A stretch of DNA of 64,000 nucleotides. Source: Chalciporus piperatus (taxonomy: Eukaryota; Basidiomycota; Agaricomycetes; Boletales; Boletaceae). The translations under genes and the position numbers were made by a program. Below the pieces are notes generated by a model. It made no database searches. It saw only the letters and a list, made by a program, of their open reading frames with translations, and had not been told where the DNA came from. The stretch is taken from positions 248,001 through 312,000 of the forward strand of contig JBBPTG010000009.1 of assembly GCA_038093975.1 (NCBI GenBank). The letters are read 5' to 3'. Of the stretch, positions 35,313 through 45,520 are shown in pieces; positions within the stretch are counted from its first letter, which is position 1; the number at the start of each line of letters is the position of its first letter.

Positions 35313-35945
35313 ATGCCTTCCGTCAACATTGTCTCATTCGGCGAGACAGGTGTAGGCAAGAGCCTATCATCATCGACCTCATCGCTGGGCGGACTGTCGC
35401 CAACATCAGCCCCGATGTCAGGGACGCACTCTAGTCTCCAAACGATACAGTTTCTCCAGTCATCTGGGACACCAACCTGAAATGGGTGCTGTCAGCTACA
35501 TGGCCGCTATCGAGGTGCGCTCGCGTTACCGTAACGACGCAGAGGAATTACCGGCTGTTTTATGAGGTTCTCTGTCGTTCGCACGTCCCCATCGCGCTCG
35601 TCGTGACACATTTCGAGCGGGAACCGACATGGAGGCGTGGGTGGACGCGGAACTTGCCGGGTTTGGAGAAGTATGAGATCAGCGCTGCGGGTCACGCGTG
35701 TGTTAAGTACTGGCCTGCCGAGGAGCAGTAACAGGTACGCTCAATCGAAAACGAAGATCGAGAGGATGCTGTGCGTGTGTAACGGACCCACCCGAGGCGT
35801 GGTTCATCGATTAAAGGTCTTTGGGATGTTTGGGCCCTTGAAGAAAGACCTGAAGAGGAAGGAACTGACGAAGGTTCTTACGGAACGTTGCAACTTGAAT
35901 CCGAATACCGCAAAGGACCTCGCAGAGAAGTTACGACGCGCGTGA
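35313..35945 (+). pseudogene. Decayed AIG1-like GTPase
   Basis: Begins MPSVNIVSFGETGVGKS, a good G1 motif, but the frame is lost immediately after the P-loop serine: IIDLIAGRTVANIS continues in another frame and then meets a TAG. Further on, a third stretch has LFYEVLCRSHVPIALVVTHF with the THFE G4-position motif. After another frame change come KYEISAAGHACV and NRYAQSKTKIERML, and the end KELTKVLTERCNLNPNTAKD matches the C-terminal helical module of the intact relatives. The part between switch II and the LFVEVLCNRQVP-like block is missing. It lies in the same orientation as the intact GTPase genes at 0.8, 50.0 and 53.7 kb. Multiple frameshifts plus a deletion make a functional spliced product unlikely. 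Confidence 0.75.
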
Positions 35946-37255
35946 CGACGACGTTCATGTGTCTGTGTTCGCGCAGTAGCTTAGCTTGAGATATCATACC
36001 TTTATCATAATCGGAGTCGACACTTATTGAATCGTAATCTTCTAAAACATCGTCGCATGCGGAGACAGTGGCATTCAGAAGGGATCAGTGAACAATCTGA
36101 TTGTTGGGGGAAAGTGCAACAGTCTATAAGCGTCCAAATGTCAGCGGTCACATTCTTCGTATCTGGAACGCACCTCCATGTCAAGGAGTCTGGAGAGTGG
36201 ACGCCTCGGATTCAATTGCACACTCACCTTGCAACGTTAGCGAGCCCTCGAGACGTTCCAATGCAGTGCGGCATCTCACAAACGGCAAGATCGCAGGAGA
36301 GGTGCGATGACTCGGCGGGATTCGGCGTGACCGATTCATCGCGTACCTGCCCACGGGCTCAATCGATCCCTCCTGAAAAGACACGAAAAAGGCGCGTACT
36401 GCTGGTGTAGTAGTCTGTCAAATTCGGTGCTGCCTTGCAAGGTTCAGGAGGACTGTACCTGATAGGGAGAGCTTCCTGGGGGAACGAGGCAAGAATGAGG
36501 TGAGGTGAGGTGAGATGAGATGAACAACGAAATCCGATTAGACATTACTTGCAATTCACCCCTGAGCGCTGAGCCCTTTAGCTTCCGACCTTTTCCCTGG
36601 ACTGTTTACGACAGTTGGTCGATGACGAGGCACCCGAGGATGATCCCCACGAGACGATCCTTCCATCGCCTCGCCTTGTCGCCACTCGCGGGAGTGACCC
36701 CCAACTGCGAATGACGCGCACTGCGTTTCTCATTGCGACGTTCGAGATATCTGTATGCTCCTCCTGCAGGTCCCGGGGGGTATTTAGACATCATACGAAT
36801 AAGGCTAGCATAGACAGCGGATGTGCGAGGTACGAGGAGAGTGGAGTCCGGCTGTTCGGAACGGTCGAGTTCAAAGGGTGCAAAGGAAACAAAGGAGGCG
36901 GGGAAGAGGTGGATTGGCACTCTAGAGATCCGAGCTCGGTCCATCGGGTGATTCGATAACGATAACCCTTGGTGTGGAAGTTGGTGAGAAGTGAGAAAAG
37001 GGGTGAGGAAAGTGTGATCCTACCCAATGGTATTGGCAATGGGAGAACGCGGGAAATGTCGAGGCTATTTTCGAAGATGATTGGCTCGAGTCCTGTATCA
37101 CAGAGTTTGTGAAGTGCTTGGTGAACAGTTCATGAGGCGGGTGTCAAACGGGTCGTCGTCGTCGTCGTCGACGATGACCAGGTTGTGGTTTGGACTTTGC
37201 ACAGCCTTTCTAGCGTTGTTCAACTTGTAAATAATCAACAACGCTCCACATCTAC
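35946..37255. other. Intergenic with simple repeats
   Basis: About 1.3 kb without a recognisable gene. It contains a (GAGGT)n-like tract at 36496-36522 and a (GTC)6 run at 37152-37170 in the Morg1 leader. Open frames on either strand carry no motif. Confidence 0.5.
36496..36522. repeat. (GAGGT)n / (GAGAT)n short tandem repeat
   Basis: Three GAGGT units followed by two GAGAT units; imperfect pentanucleotide repeat in noncoding DNA. Confidence 0.7.
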
Positions 37256-38490
37256 ATGGGCCCTTCACGAGGTCCCCAACCCCTCGCCCGCAAACTACAC
37301 CAGACACTCAGCAACCACCGAGGCACAGTCCACGTCGTTCGCTACGCCAAAGGAAGTGCCAAATACATTCTCAGCGGTGGTCAAGACCGAACGATACGAC
37401 TATGGAATCATGACTCGGGCGCAGAGATCAAGACGTTCGAGGCGCATGGGTACGAGGTGTTGTCGATATCTGTGTGAGTGACCCGTTACTCGTCGGTGGG
37501 TATGGAGTGGGGTCGCTCAATGGCGCATATGGGTACAGGAGTCACGACAATGCCAAGTTCGCGTCTTCGGGAGGGGATAGGTCGGTTTTTCTTTGGGACG
37601 TTGCCACTGGGGTGACGACTCGTCGAATGGCGGGACATATGGGTAAAGTGCACGCGGTCGAATTCAACCCGGACGCCAGCGTGTTAGCGAGTGGTATGCA
37701 TATCGTCCCGTTCTTTGATTAGCAGATGGTGACGAGCGCCATGATTAGGCTCGTATGATGCTACGATTAGGCTTTGGGATATACGGTGTGTGTCTCTCGT
37801 CTTGTAGGCGCACACTCCGCCGCATGCTAACGCTCGTAACAACCGCGGCAGATCGCAGTCCCGTGCACCAATACAAGTTCTAGAAGATGCACGCGACGCA
37901 GTACAAGCTCTCCACGTCGGTGCGACGACGATCATCGCCGGGTCTGTAGACGGCTACGTCCGCACATACGACCTTCGCAAAGGCGAACTCCGGGCAGACT
38001 TTGTCGGACGTGCGTTGTTCCCTCTGCCCTTCTGCTACATGACAGACAACCCACACCTTGCACAGAACCGGTGACGTCTGTCGTCCCGTCTGCGGATACG
38101 ACGACGCTCCTGGTCGCTACCCTCGATTCACATGTGAGATTGTTCGATGCAGCGACTGGGAAGCTTCTGAATGCGTTCACGGGACATGCGCACGAGTCGT
38201 ATCGGTGCCGTGCGTGTTTTGGCTATGAGGAGGCGAGTATCGTGTGTGGCGATGAGAACGGCCGGGTGTGGGATTGGGATTTGGTCGACGTGCGTTATCT
38301 GGTTTTGTCTTGGCGTCATCCTGAATAACCCTCCGCTTTTCGGTCGTTGTAGGCGGCGGTTCTCCAACCGAATCCTCCTCCCAAGGTGCATAACAAAGTG
38401 ATCACTTGGACAGAACACCATCCGAGCGAGGCTGGCGAGATGATCACTGCCAGCGCTGATGGTACTGTCAAAGTGTGGAGGCAGACATAG
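37256..38490 (+). CDS. WD40 protein Morg1/WDR83
   Basis: Exons 37256-37473, 37539-37693, 37749-37785, 37852-38009, 38066-38289 and 38353-38490 give 309 residues, the usual length for WDR83. WD repeats include HRGTVHVVRYAKGSAKYILS, GGQDRTIRLWNHDSGAEIKT, GGDRSVFLWDVATGVTTRRM, GSYDATIRLWDI and ASADGTVKVWRQT. Morg1 is a MAPK scaffold and, in its conserved role, a spliceosome-associated protein. Exon 3 is only 37 nt. The 5' leader has a (GTC)n run 86 bp upstream. It is convergent with the Pex30-like gene (82 bp between stops). The assignment follows from the order and spacing of repeats; other seven-bladed scaffolds are less likely. Confidence 0.85.
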
Positions 38491-38571
38491 CTCCTGCGTG
38501 GAGCGGAGAATACGAGATTACAGATCCGTAGGTACCTAACGAAGGAGAATGTAATAATACAACGGTCTGTG

Positions 38572-40290
38572 TCAATGACCGGATCCATCCACGACTGCCT
38601 TCAAGCGCTGTCTGAGCATATTCCTCGGACCACCAGATTGTGATTCTCGTTGCTGTTCTCTCTGTGGCTCGGGTACGGAGCCAGCGCTTTCCCAGTCAGA
38701 GAAATTGGATGTGGTGGGTGATACGGCGCCGGCAGTGACCATGGAAGAGGTATTTCCACCACTCGACGTGCTGAATGCACCCGAGTCGCGTATGACGCCA
38801 AACTCTCCGGGACCGACCAACTCGACTGTTTCCGTGAGGATTGCAATGCGCGTCCAGCGACGATACCTGGTGTATTTGCCCATCCCACCCTTGCTGCTTG
38901 GACCTTCCCACTTGTTGTCTGCATACACCCACCCCTCTGGGTCAGTGACGATATCGTCCTCTGGTGCTAGAACAATGGAAGGATCGCTGAGGTGTTGATC
39001 GGTAGCAGCTACCTTGTCTCTCTCTGGGGATTCGCTCGGACCGCCGCTAGACGAGTCTCTCCCTCTCGCTGCGCGCAATATCTTTGCAGCCGTTCCTGCT
39101 TCCTCGGCTCCGTCCTTGTCCTTTGGTGGCGTCTTTTCGATTCGCCACAGACCGTCTTGTCCTTCCTTGTGTGCGACCACTCTCCATTCTGGTTCCTCCC
39201 ATGTCCATCTCGCCATACGTTTTGCTCTTCCGTTCTTACCGACGGGGACAAAGGATGTGGTTGGAGGGGGGAGGGAGAAGGTAGAGGGCGGTGGGAGAGG
39301 GACTTGGGATGCGCTGCACCAAGAAGGACGTTCACCTGGTAGGAGAGCAGCCGTCCAATCGAGACCCATCCACCATCTCTGGTTCTCGTACACTGTGAAG
39401 AGGAAACGGAGGGGTGGGGACGGACGGGGAACGGAAGGGTCATCAGTGGTTGCATGTGACGATGCAGTGGTGTATTCTGTAGCGCCAGAGACGGGCCGAG
39501 AGACGTATTCGGGTGGGGGTGATGGTGTGATGGGTGGAGGGAGTGGAGATCCTGATATGAGCGCGAAGATGTCGTATCCTGCCCAGCGGAGATGAGCGCT
39601 TCGAGTGAGAGCGGCACGTGCGTTACGGGCCCAACGGGCACGGTGGATGAGAATGAGGGAGCCGGTGATGGCAGTGACGATGCGGAGTGGGATGAGGTAT
39701 GTGAGGAGGAGATAGGGAGGGTAGATAAATACGGTGATGCGGAGGAGTGTTAGGGAGGGTGGGGAAGAGAGGGGAGTTGGGAAGGGAGAGGAGGGAAGGA
39801 GGGCATGGATGGTAGTGAGGTCGTCTAGGACGGTGTGGACTGTCGTTTCGGTGGTTAGAGGAGGTGGGCTGAGGGAGGAGTCAGCGCGTGAAGAGGAATG
39901 TCTGAGACCGAGTACGGATATGAGAGCGATAGGGAGGAAGAATCTGCGGAGAGGATGAGCATACGAGATAGGGAGAGAGCAAGGAGCACGTTACTTGAGA
40001 GTGGGTTCTGAGAGAAGACAGAATGACCACCAGGCAGCGAGGAGAAGCCAACTTTCTTCCCAGTGTGATTTCCAGCTGAGAATCTCTGCTGATCGACGGA
40101 CAAGTTTGAGGTAGGGTGCGAGTGCGATGAGCTGGATTGTGAGTTGGGCTGGAGTAGCACTGACAAAGTCGATGAGCGTCGCAGGTCCGGGTGGTTGGGT
40201 TGTCTGCACCGGAGATGTGTTGGTAGCAGCGGGCACTGCCTGGGACGACGACATTTGCAGAATTTTGGGTCGAAACGACGACGACGCCAT
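38572..40290 (-). CDS. Pex30-family membrane protein with dysferlin-type peroxin domain
   Basis: Minus-strand gene with at least two introns. Its start MASSSFRPKILQ at 40290 (alternative MSSSQAVPAA at 40254) leads to a hydrophobic region, TPAQLTIQLIALAPYLKLVR, WLLLAAWWSFCLL and TVFIYPPYLLLTYLIPLRIV, which can form reticulon-like hairpins. The C-terminal half has the peroxin/DysF core: VYENQRWWMGLDWTAALLPG, ERPSWC, ARWTWEEPEWRVV, DPEGWVYADNKWEG and GGMGKYTRYRRWTRIA. Pex30/31-type proteins shape ER subdomains where peroxisomes and lipid droplets bud. Exact splice sites between the TM part and the domain near 39.4 and 39.95 kb were judged by eye. It diverges from the permease gene over only 137 bp. 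Confidence 0.85.
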
Positions 40291-40427
40291 CCGACCTGTC
40301 AGTGCTGTCAGTGTTCCTCGTAGTGTAGTACATAGTCACTTAGTCATACCCTACACTCACATTGTCGCACTAATGGCGCCATCTCTCTGGTCCTATACTC
40401 TTCTCCTTATTCACCCCTCTGGTCCCC
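40291..40427. promoter_or_regulatory. Compact divergent promoter, Pex30-like gene and permease
   Basis: Only 137 bp separate the two start codons, so core promoter elements must overlap or sit in the transcribed leaders. No specific site recognised. Confidence 0.5.
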
Positions 40428-42554
40428 ATGGACCAGCCCCTTCAAGAACCATCGTCCATGGAAAGCTCTGCTAGCAATGACCAGCGCCTCGCGAAGCCAT
40501 CCGAAGGTCTACATCGTGGTCTCTCCGCACGACAGGTGCAGATGATAGCCATTGCTGGCACAATCGGTACAGGTCTATTCCTTGGCACAGGAAGGTCCCT
40601 TGCACAAGGTGGTCCTGCCAGCACACTCATCTGTTATGCTATCGTTGGATTCATCGTCTACGTCACGCTACTTCTCCTCGGTGAAATGGCAACCCAATAT
40701 CCCGTTGCAGGTATGTCTCTCCCCTCCCTCCGTTTGACTTCCCTTCACATCACGCGACCACTTAGGTTCATTTAATGCCTACACAACCCGCTTCTTTTCT
40801 CCATCCTATGGGTTCGCTCTTTCATGGAATTATTGGTTCAATGACGCTGTCTCCGTCGCTTCGGATCTTACCGCGGCTCAACTCGTACTTCAATTCTGGA
40901 CCCCTTGGAACCCTTGGATCTTTAGCGTCATCACATGGGTCTTTCTCGTCACCGTGAACGCTTTCCATGTACGAGCCTATGGAGAACTTGGTCAGCTTCG
41001 TCGTCTTTGCCCTTATTACACCCTTACACTCTCACAGAATATTGGTTATCATTCCTCAAGGTCGCAACGATCATCATATTCATCATCGTCGGAATATTGG
41101 TCAATGTCGGTGTAAATCCAGCTCATGAATTCATCGGCGGTCGATATTGGTCGATACCCGGCGCTCCATTTGTAGGAGGTTTCGCGGGATTCGCCAAGGT
41201 ATTCGTCACTGCTAGTTTCGCATGTGAGTTCCCTCCTTCCACAAATCTCTGCGCATGTTGAAACATCCTCTCCAGATGGTGGCACAGAGAGTCTCGGAAT
41301 TACCGCTGGAGAAACAAGGAACCCTTCACGGAACATGCCAAGAGTCGTCAAATATGTATTCTGGCGGTCAGTTGATCCCGAATTCATACTGTCCTAATTG
41401 TATTGATATCCCACTACAGTATCTTATTGTTTTATATCCTGAGTATATTGTTCATCGGTCTGAATGGTCAGTTGGAGGATTGATCGCGGTGTCTACCTGG
41501 TCTCACCATTCGCTTAGTTCCATGGAATTACCCCAACTTGTCAAACAAGACCACCACCACCTCTCCATTCACCATCGTATTCCAAATGGGAGGATCAAGT
41601 TCGTCTCTCCTTCACATTTTGATTTGTTGACCTTACATTTCGGACAGCTGCCGCTGCTTCGTTCATGAATACCGTCATTCTCACGTCCGTAGTCTCCGCC
41701 GGCAACCATGCACTTTTTGCAGGAACAAGAGTTTTGTATGGCCTTTCGGTTGTTACCCCTCACAGACACGCACCTGCCATCTTCTCCAAGACGACAGCGG
41801 GTGGTGTTCCTATTTTCGCCTTGCTAGCGACCAGTAGCCTCAGCATTTTATGCTTTGCAAGTAGTTATATCGGCAGCGGACAGCTTTGGGGTTGGCTACA
41901 GAACATTGTTGGTGTCTCCACCCAGATTGCATGGCTATCCATCGGGCTGGCGAGCTGGAGATTTAGAAAGGCCTGGATTGCCCAGGGTCGATCAGTCGAC
42001 GAACTCAAGTTTTATGTGGGTTGGACTTGGCCATGGGGGCCGTATTTTGTGGTACGTCACTCCTATGTTGAACTGCTCATAACGCCGACTCTGTTTTAGA
42101 TCCTCACAGTATCCTCATTGATCCTCTGTAAGTTCCGACTTACCTCCCTCGCCACCGAGTGACTAATATCTCCCAAGTTCAAGGGTGGTCCTCCATATTC
42201 CCAGCATTCTCGCCAGTCGATTTCGTTTCATTTTACGTCGAGATACCCGTCATGATCCTCATGTATATCGCATGGCTGCTCGCCAAGCGTACATTCACAC
42301 CCATACCAGAGCCAGTGACTCCGGCTAACCCTCCTCTGGAGTCCGCTGATGAACTAACCCCATTGATCCCCTCCGGTGTTCGTCGCCGTGGAACAGATTT
42401 CCGCAAGGCATTGGACATCGTCGATATTCATAGCGTCGATCTGTACAGAGATGAGCACGTGGAGACTGCTGAGGACGAAGAGGAGGATGAGACGAAGCAT
42501 ATTTTGGAGGGTCGGTTTGGATGGTTGTGGAGGTTGTATCATCTTGTTGCATAG
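40428..42554 (+). CDS. Amino-acid permease, YAT/APC family
   Basis: Multi-exon gene: first exon 40428-40710, second 40766-40990, third from 41038, then small exons around 41.28-41.36, 41.42-41.47 and 41.51-41.60 kb, a long exon from about 41.65 kb and the last exon ending at 42554. The signature QMIAIAGTIGTGLFLGTGRS and GEMATQYPVAGSFNAYTTRF belong to fungal plasma-membrane amino-acid permeases. About twelve membrane helices follow, including FLKVATIIIFIIVGILVNVG and FMNTVILTSVVSAGNHALFAGTR (split by me here as two helix parts). The hydrophilic C-tail is acidic, with ETAEDEEEDETKHILEGRFG. It should import amino acids with protons; substrate range cannot be told. Introns are 47-61 nt. Confidence 0.85.
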
Positions 42555-42624
42555 GAGCGGCATACTGGTACCCATTGTGATGGGATGATGGGATCTTGTA
42601 TGTCATGGCACGCAAAAATGTATA

Positions 42625-42714
42625 GTCACTTTGCCGGAGTGGTTAACGGGATCGCCTGCTATACAGCAAAGCGGTTGGTCTTTGACCGCGAGTGTTCGAA
42701 TCGCTCAGGTGACG
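42625..42714 (+). tRNA. tRNA-Ser(GCT), copy 1, intron-containing
   Basis: The acceptor stem GTCACTT pairs with AGGTGAC (42707-42713), discriminator G. D-arm CCGG AGTGGTTAA CGG. The long variable arm GGTC-TTT-GACC is diagnostic for a class II tRNA. The T-arm is GAGTG TTCGAAT CGCTC. The anticodon stem ATCGC/GCGGT encloses 15 nt, which fits a 7-nt loop CTGCTA+A with anticodon GCT plus an 8-nt intron after the base 3' of the anticodon. A T6 run follows (42716-42721). No CCA is encoded, as in eukaryotes. Confidence 0.88.
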
Positions 42715-42715
42715 A

Positions 42716-42721
42716 TTTTTT
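42716..42721 (+). terminator. RNA polymerase III T-run terminator
   Basis: Six T residues 2 nt after the first tRNA-Ser. Confidence 0.8.
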
Positions 42722-42784
42722 GCATCTTTCTGGCTTTGGGGGTTTGGATCTGCCTCTAGTTGGCAGCGGAAGCAAACTGTTGTG

Positions 42785-42873
42785 GTCACTTTGCCGGAGT
42801 GGTTAACGGGATCGACTGCTACTAGCATATCGTTTGGTCTTTGACCGCGAGTGTTCGAATCGCTCAGGTGACG
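42785..42873 (+). tRNA. tRNA-Ser(GCT), copy 2, intron-containing
   Basis: Acceptor, D-arm, variable arm and T-arm are identical to copy 1. Only the anticodon stem and intron differ: ATCGA/TCGTT enclosing 14 nt, i.e. anticodon GCT with a 7-nt intron. The stem-closing pair has changed from C-G to A-T, a compensatory change, while a T-G wobble has become T-T. A T5 run follows at 42877-42881. Confidence 0.85.
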
Positions 42874-42876
42874 ATC

Positions 42877-42881
42877 TTTTT
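42877..42881 (+). terminator. RNA polymerase III T-run terminator
   Basis: Five T residues shortly after the second tRNA-Ser. Confidence 0.75.
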
Positions 42882-42966
42882 GCTGCCCAATTTTCTCACA
42901 TTACAGGGTGCCATCAGTGGACATTCGCGTTACTGGTCGATCTGAATCCCTTGACATATCCAAATC

Positions 42967-44468
42967 ATGAGCGCGAACAAGTACGCCAACCTTCCCGATA
43001 TCGTGCGTTCTGCGTCTCTTTCATCCTCGTCCGTCATTGATCGTGCCACTACAGGACACTGCACCAGATGTCTATGAAACAGAGGACGTCTTTCCTTCAT
43101 CGCATGCCGACGTACGTCTCCTCAGGCGATTGACGCTTTCAACTTGTAACTCTCGACTTTCACTAGGGCGGGGACTCGAGCGACGACGAACCCTCTGCCG
43201 CGCGTGCACGCGCCAAAGCTGCAGACGATGCCACTGTAGCAAATCCTGAAGAACTCGACCTGAGTAATCTCATCAGCCCTGAAGAGGCGAGCAACCATTT
43301 CCGAAAGGCCGAACGTGCTCGTACGTCTCTTTTTCGTCCCTCCATATACCCCGTACACATTGTCTGATGTCGATCCATGGGAAATGTAGGCCGCCAACAA
43401 CGCGCACGAACACGTTACGTCTACCCTCCCTCCACATCATCCAGTCGTTCTCGGGATACCTCGCGTTCACCAACGCGCGCCCTACCGCTTCCCGCGCGTC
43501 TGCGCTCTCTCCAGGCTGAACTCGCCGCGCTTGAAGCAGAACTCGAGGATCCTTCGAATCCGGCGTTGTTGGCGGGAGAAAGGGAGGGCGAGGGTGTTGA
43601 TCCGGGTGAGATGATTCGTGGGCTTGTGGATGTCAGGAGGCGGTTGGAGAAGGTGAGGAGAGGGAGGGAGGGGAGAGGGAGGTTGGTTGGGGTTGTTGTT
43701 GGGGAGGGTGAAGGTGAGGAGCATGAAAAGGGAGGGGATGCCGATGAAGATGAAGAAGAAGAAGAAGGGAAGGCTGGTGCGGGAAAAGTCCCGGGAAAGG
43801 GAGACGTGCAAGAGGTGAGGAATATCGTCGAGATGGACAAGAGGGTAGGGGAGCTCGAGAAACTGGTCGGATCGGTCAGTGCGACGTTGGATGAGGTGAG
43901 ATCGTATGGCATCGTTGCGCTTACCCGCGGGCTGACAAACATATGGTTTCATCAGACGACTCCCCTCACACCACCACTTTTGCCGATGCTCATGCGGTTG
44001 AATAACCAGCTGACGTTGCTCACCCAACCACGACACATCGATTCTGTCTCTCGGAGACTTAAGCTTCTGCTCTCTGATCTCGAACGAGTGTCTTCCAGTC
44101 AAGCTCAGAAACGCCAACAAACTGGTGGTCAGCCAAACGGTGGCACCGCTTCATATACGCCTGCTCAGGATGCTGTCCTGCCCCTGCTCTCGCGATTGGC
44201 ACCATCTTTGCCTCATATACCACACATTCTGACGCGCTTGAGGACGCTATCTGCGTTGCACGGATCTGCTGCTGAGTTCCAGACTAACATGGCGGCTCTA
44301 GAGGAGGAGCAGAGACGAACGAGAGAAGCATTGGAAGCTCTCAACGATGCGATCACCAACGTGGAAGCTAGTTTGGAGGCGAATCGGAGCACGGTTGCTG
44401 GCAACGTGGGTAGTCTCGAAGATAGGGTGGAGAAAGTCTTGAGCAGATTAGAACTTCTTTCGAAATAA
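42967..44468 (+). CDS. Dynamitin (dynactin p50 subunit)
   Basis: Exons 42967-43002, 43055-43111, 43167-43320, 43390-43895 and 43956-44468 give 421 residues. The N-terminus MSANKYANLPDIDTAPDVYE is the conserved dynamitin start, which in animals inserts into the dynactin shoulder. The rest is mostly helical and coiled coil (LRSLQAELAALEAELEDPSN; NMAALEEEQRRTREALEALN), with a basic/serine patch and a low-complexity insert of glycine, glutamate and lysine (about residues 150-215). The final residues LEDRVEKVLSRLELLSK are a heptad. It links dynactin's shoulder to the Arp1 filament for dynein-driven transport. The first exon is only 36 nt and lies 94 bp downstream of the tandem tRNA genes. Confidence 0.88.
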
Positions 44469-44584
44469 TCCGTATTTGAACTGCACCGCTACTACTATGT
44501 CGATACCAGTGAATGGAGCTAATTTTGAGAAGAAACAGTCGTGACTGCGACAGCTAACGACCTTGATTACAAAACGACATTCGT

Positions 44585-45175
44585 TCACTCTTCCACCGCG
44601 ACCCCATGTTCCTTGAGATACTCCATTGCGTGTTGCTTCGCCTCTGGCGAGACACGTGGGTCTTGCGGAATGAGTGGTCAGCGACAACCCGACATTCAAG
44701 AAACAGAGCGTACTATGGAGAGCTGCCTTATAACCGGCGAACACGCGCGTTTGATGCTCTTCATCTGTATGACCTGGTTGTCTCTCATGAATACCAGACG
44801 CTTGAAGCACCTCCTCAGCATGATGCTTTGCCGCCTCTGAGGTATACGGATCTCAAGCAAAGTCACTAAACCGACACGAACGCTCAGCGCTGAGACTGAG
44901 AAAATGCTTACTGCTCAAAGTGGCTTTGTAACCCGCTGCGACACGGGTGGGATCATGTTCGGGTGCGGCGTAAGTTGGGGCTGGCGCGGGCACTGGCTCG
45001 ACCTCTTGACCCATTTCCTTCAGTTTCGCCATGGCCTGTTCTTTGGCGCTGTCCGAGACGTTGGGGTTGTGAATGGCAGCTTTGAGACCTGCTGCGACGC
45101 GAGTTGCATCTTTGTGTTCTGGGAGTAAACTTAGCACGGTCCTTGGACGGAGATGATTATAGACACACCGGACAT
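44585..45175 (-). CDS. Conidiation-specific protein 6 (Con-6), three repeats
   Basis: Exons 45175-45169, 45118-44912, 44836-44714 and 44661-44585 give 137 residues. The first exon is only 7 nt (Met-Ser plus one base). Con-6 repeats: DATRVAAGLKAAIHNPNVSD, DPTRVAAGYKATLS (lacking the usual NPxVS part) and HQTRVFAGYKAALHNPRVSP. Con-6 proteins are small, hydrophilic, stress- or conidiation-induced proteins of unknown biochemical action. Introns cut repeats 2 and 3 right after the GYKAxL block. A TATAAA motif lies 67-72 bp upstream of the ATG on the coding strand. Confidence 0.82.
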
Positions 45176-45241
45176 TGTCAAGTAGACGGTGTAAACTGAA
45201 GTAAGAGAGAAAGTTAGGGTGAGGTTGTGTTGGACAACTCC

Positions 45242-45247
45242 TTTATA
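45242..45247 (-). promoter_or_regulatory. TATA box of the con-6 gene
   Basis: The sequence GAGTATAAAG on the minus strand is centred about 70 bp upstream of the ATG at 45175. Strongly inducible fungal genes often have such a box; assignment by position only. Confidence 0.5.
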
Positions 45248-45520
45248 CTCCTAGCCCCGATAGGGGGAATTTATCCAAGAAAGGACAGAGACTGACATCA
45301 CGATGACGTCTCCCCTGTTTGCGTCATATCTGCTGACTTTAAACTTGCATCCAATTCGTCTGCTCAGTGACACCCAGATTCCCTATCGATAAACTGCCGT
45401 CAGTACTAGTATCAAGTGAGCACTCTCCTGCGCGCATCAGTCGGTGATTCGCTTGATTTCATTCCAATCATCCTTTCCACAGCAGCCGTTTTCAATCATG
45501 TTAGAATGAGTGAAACATCC

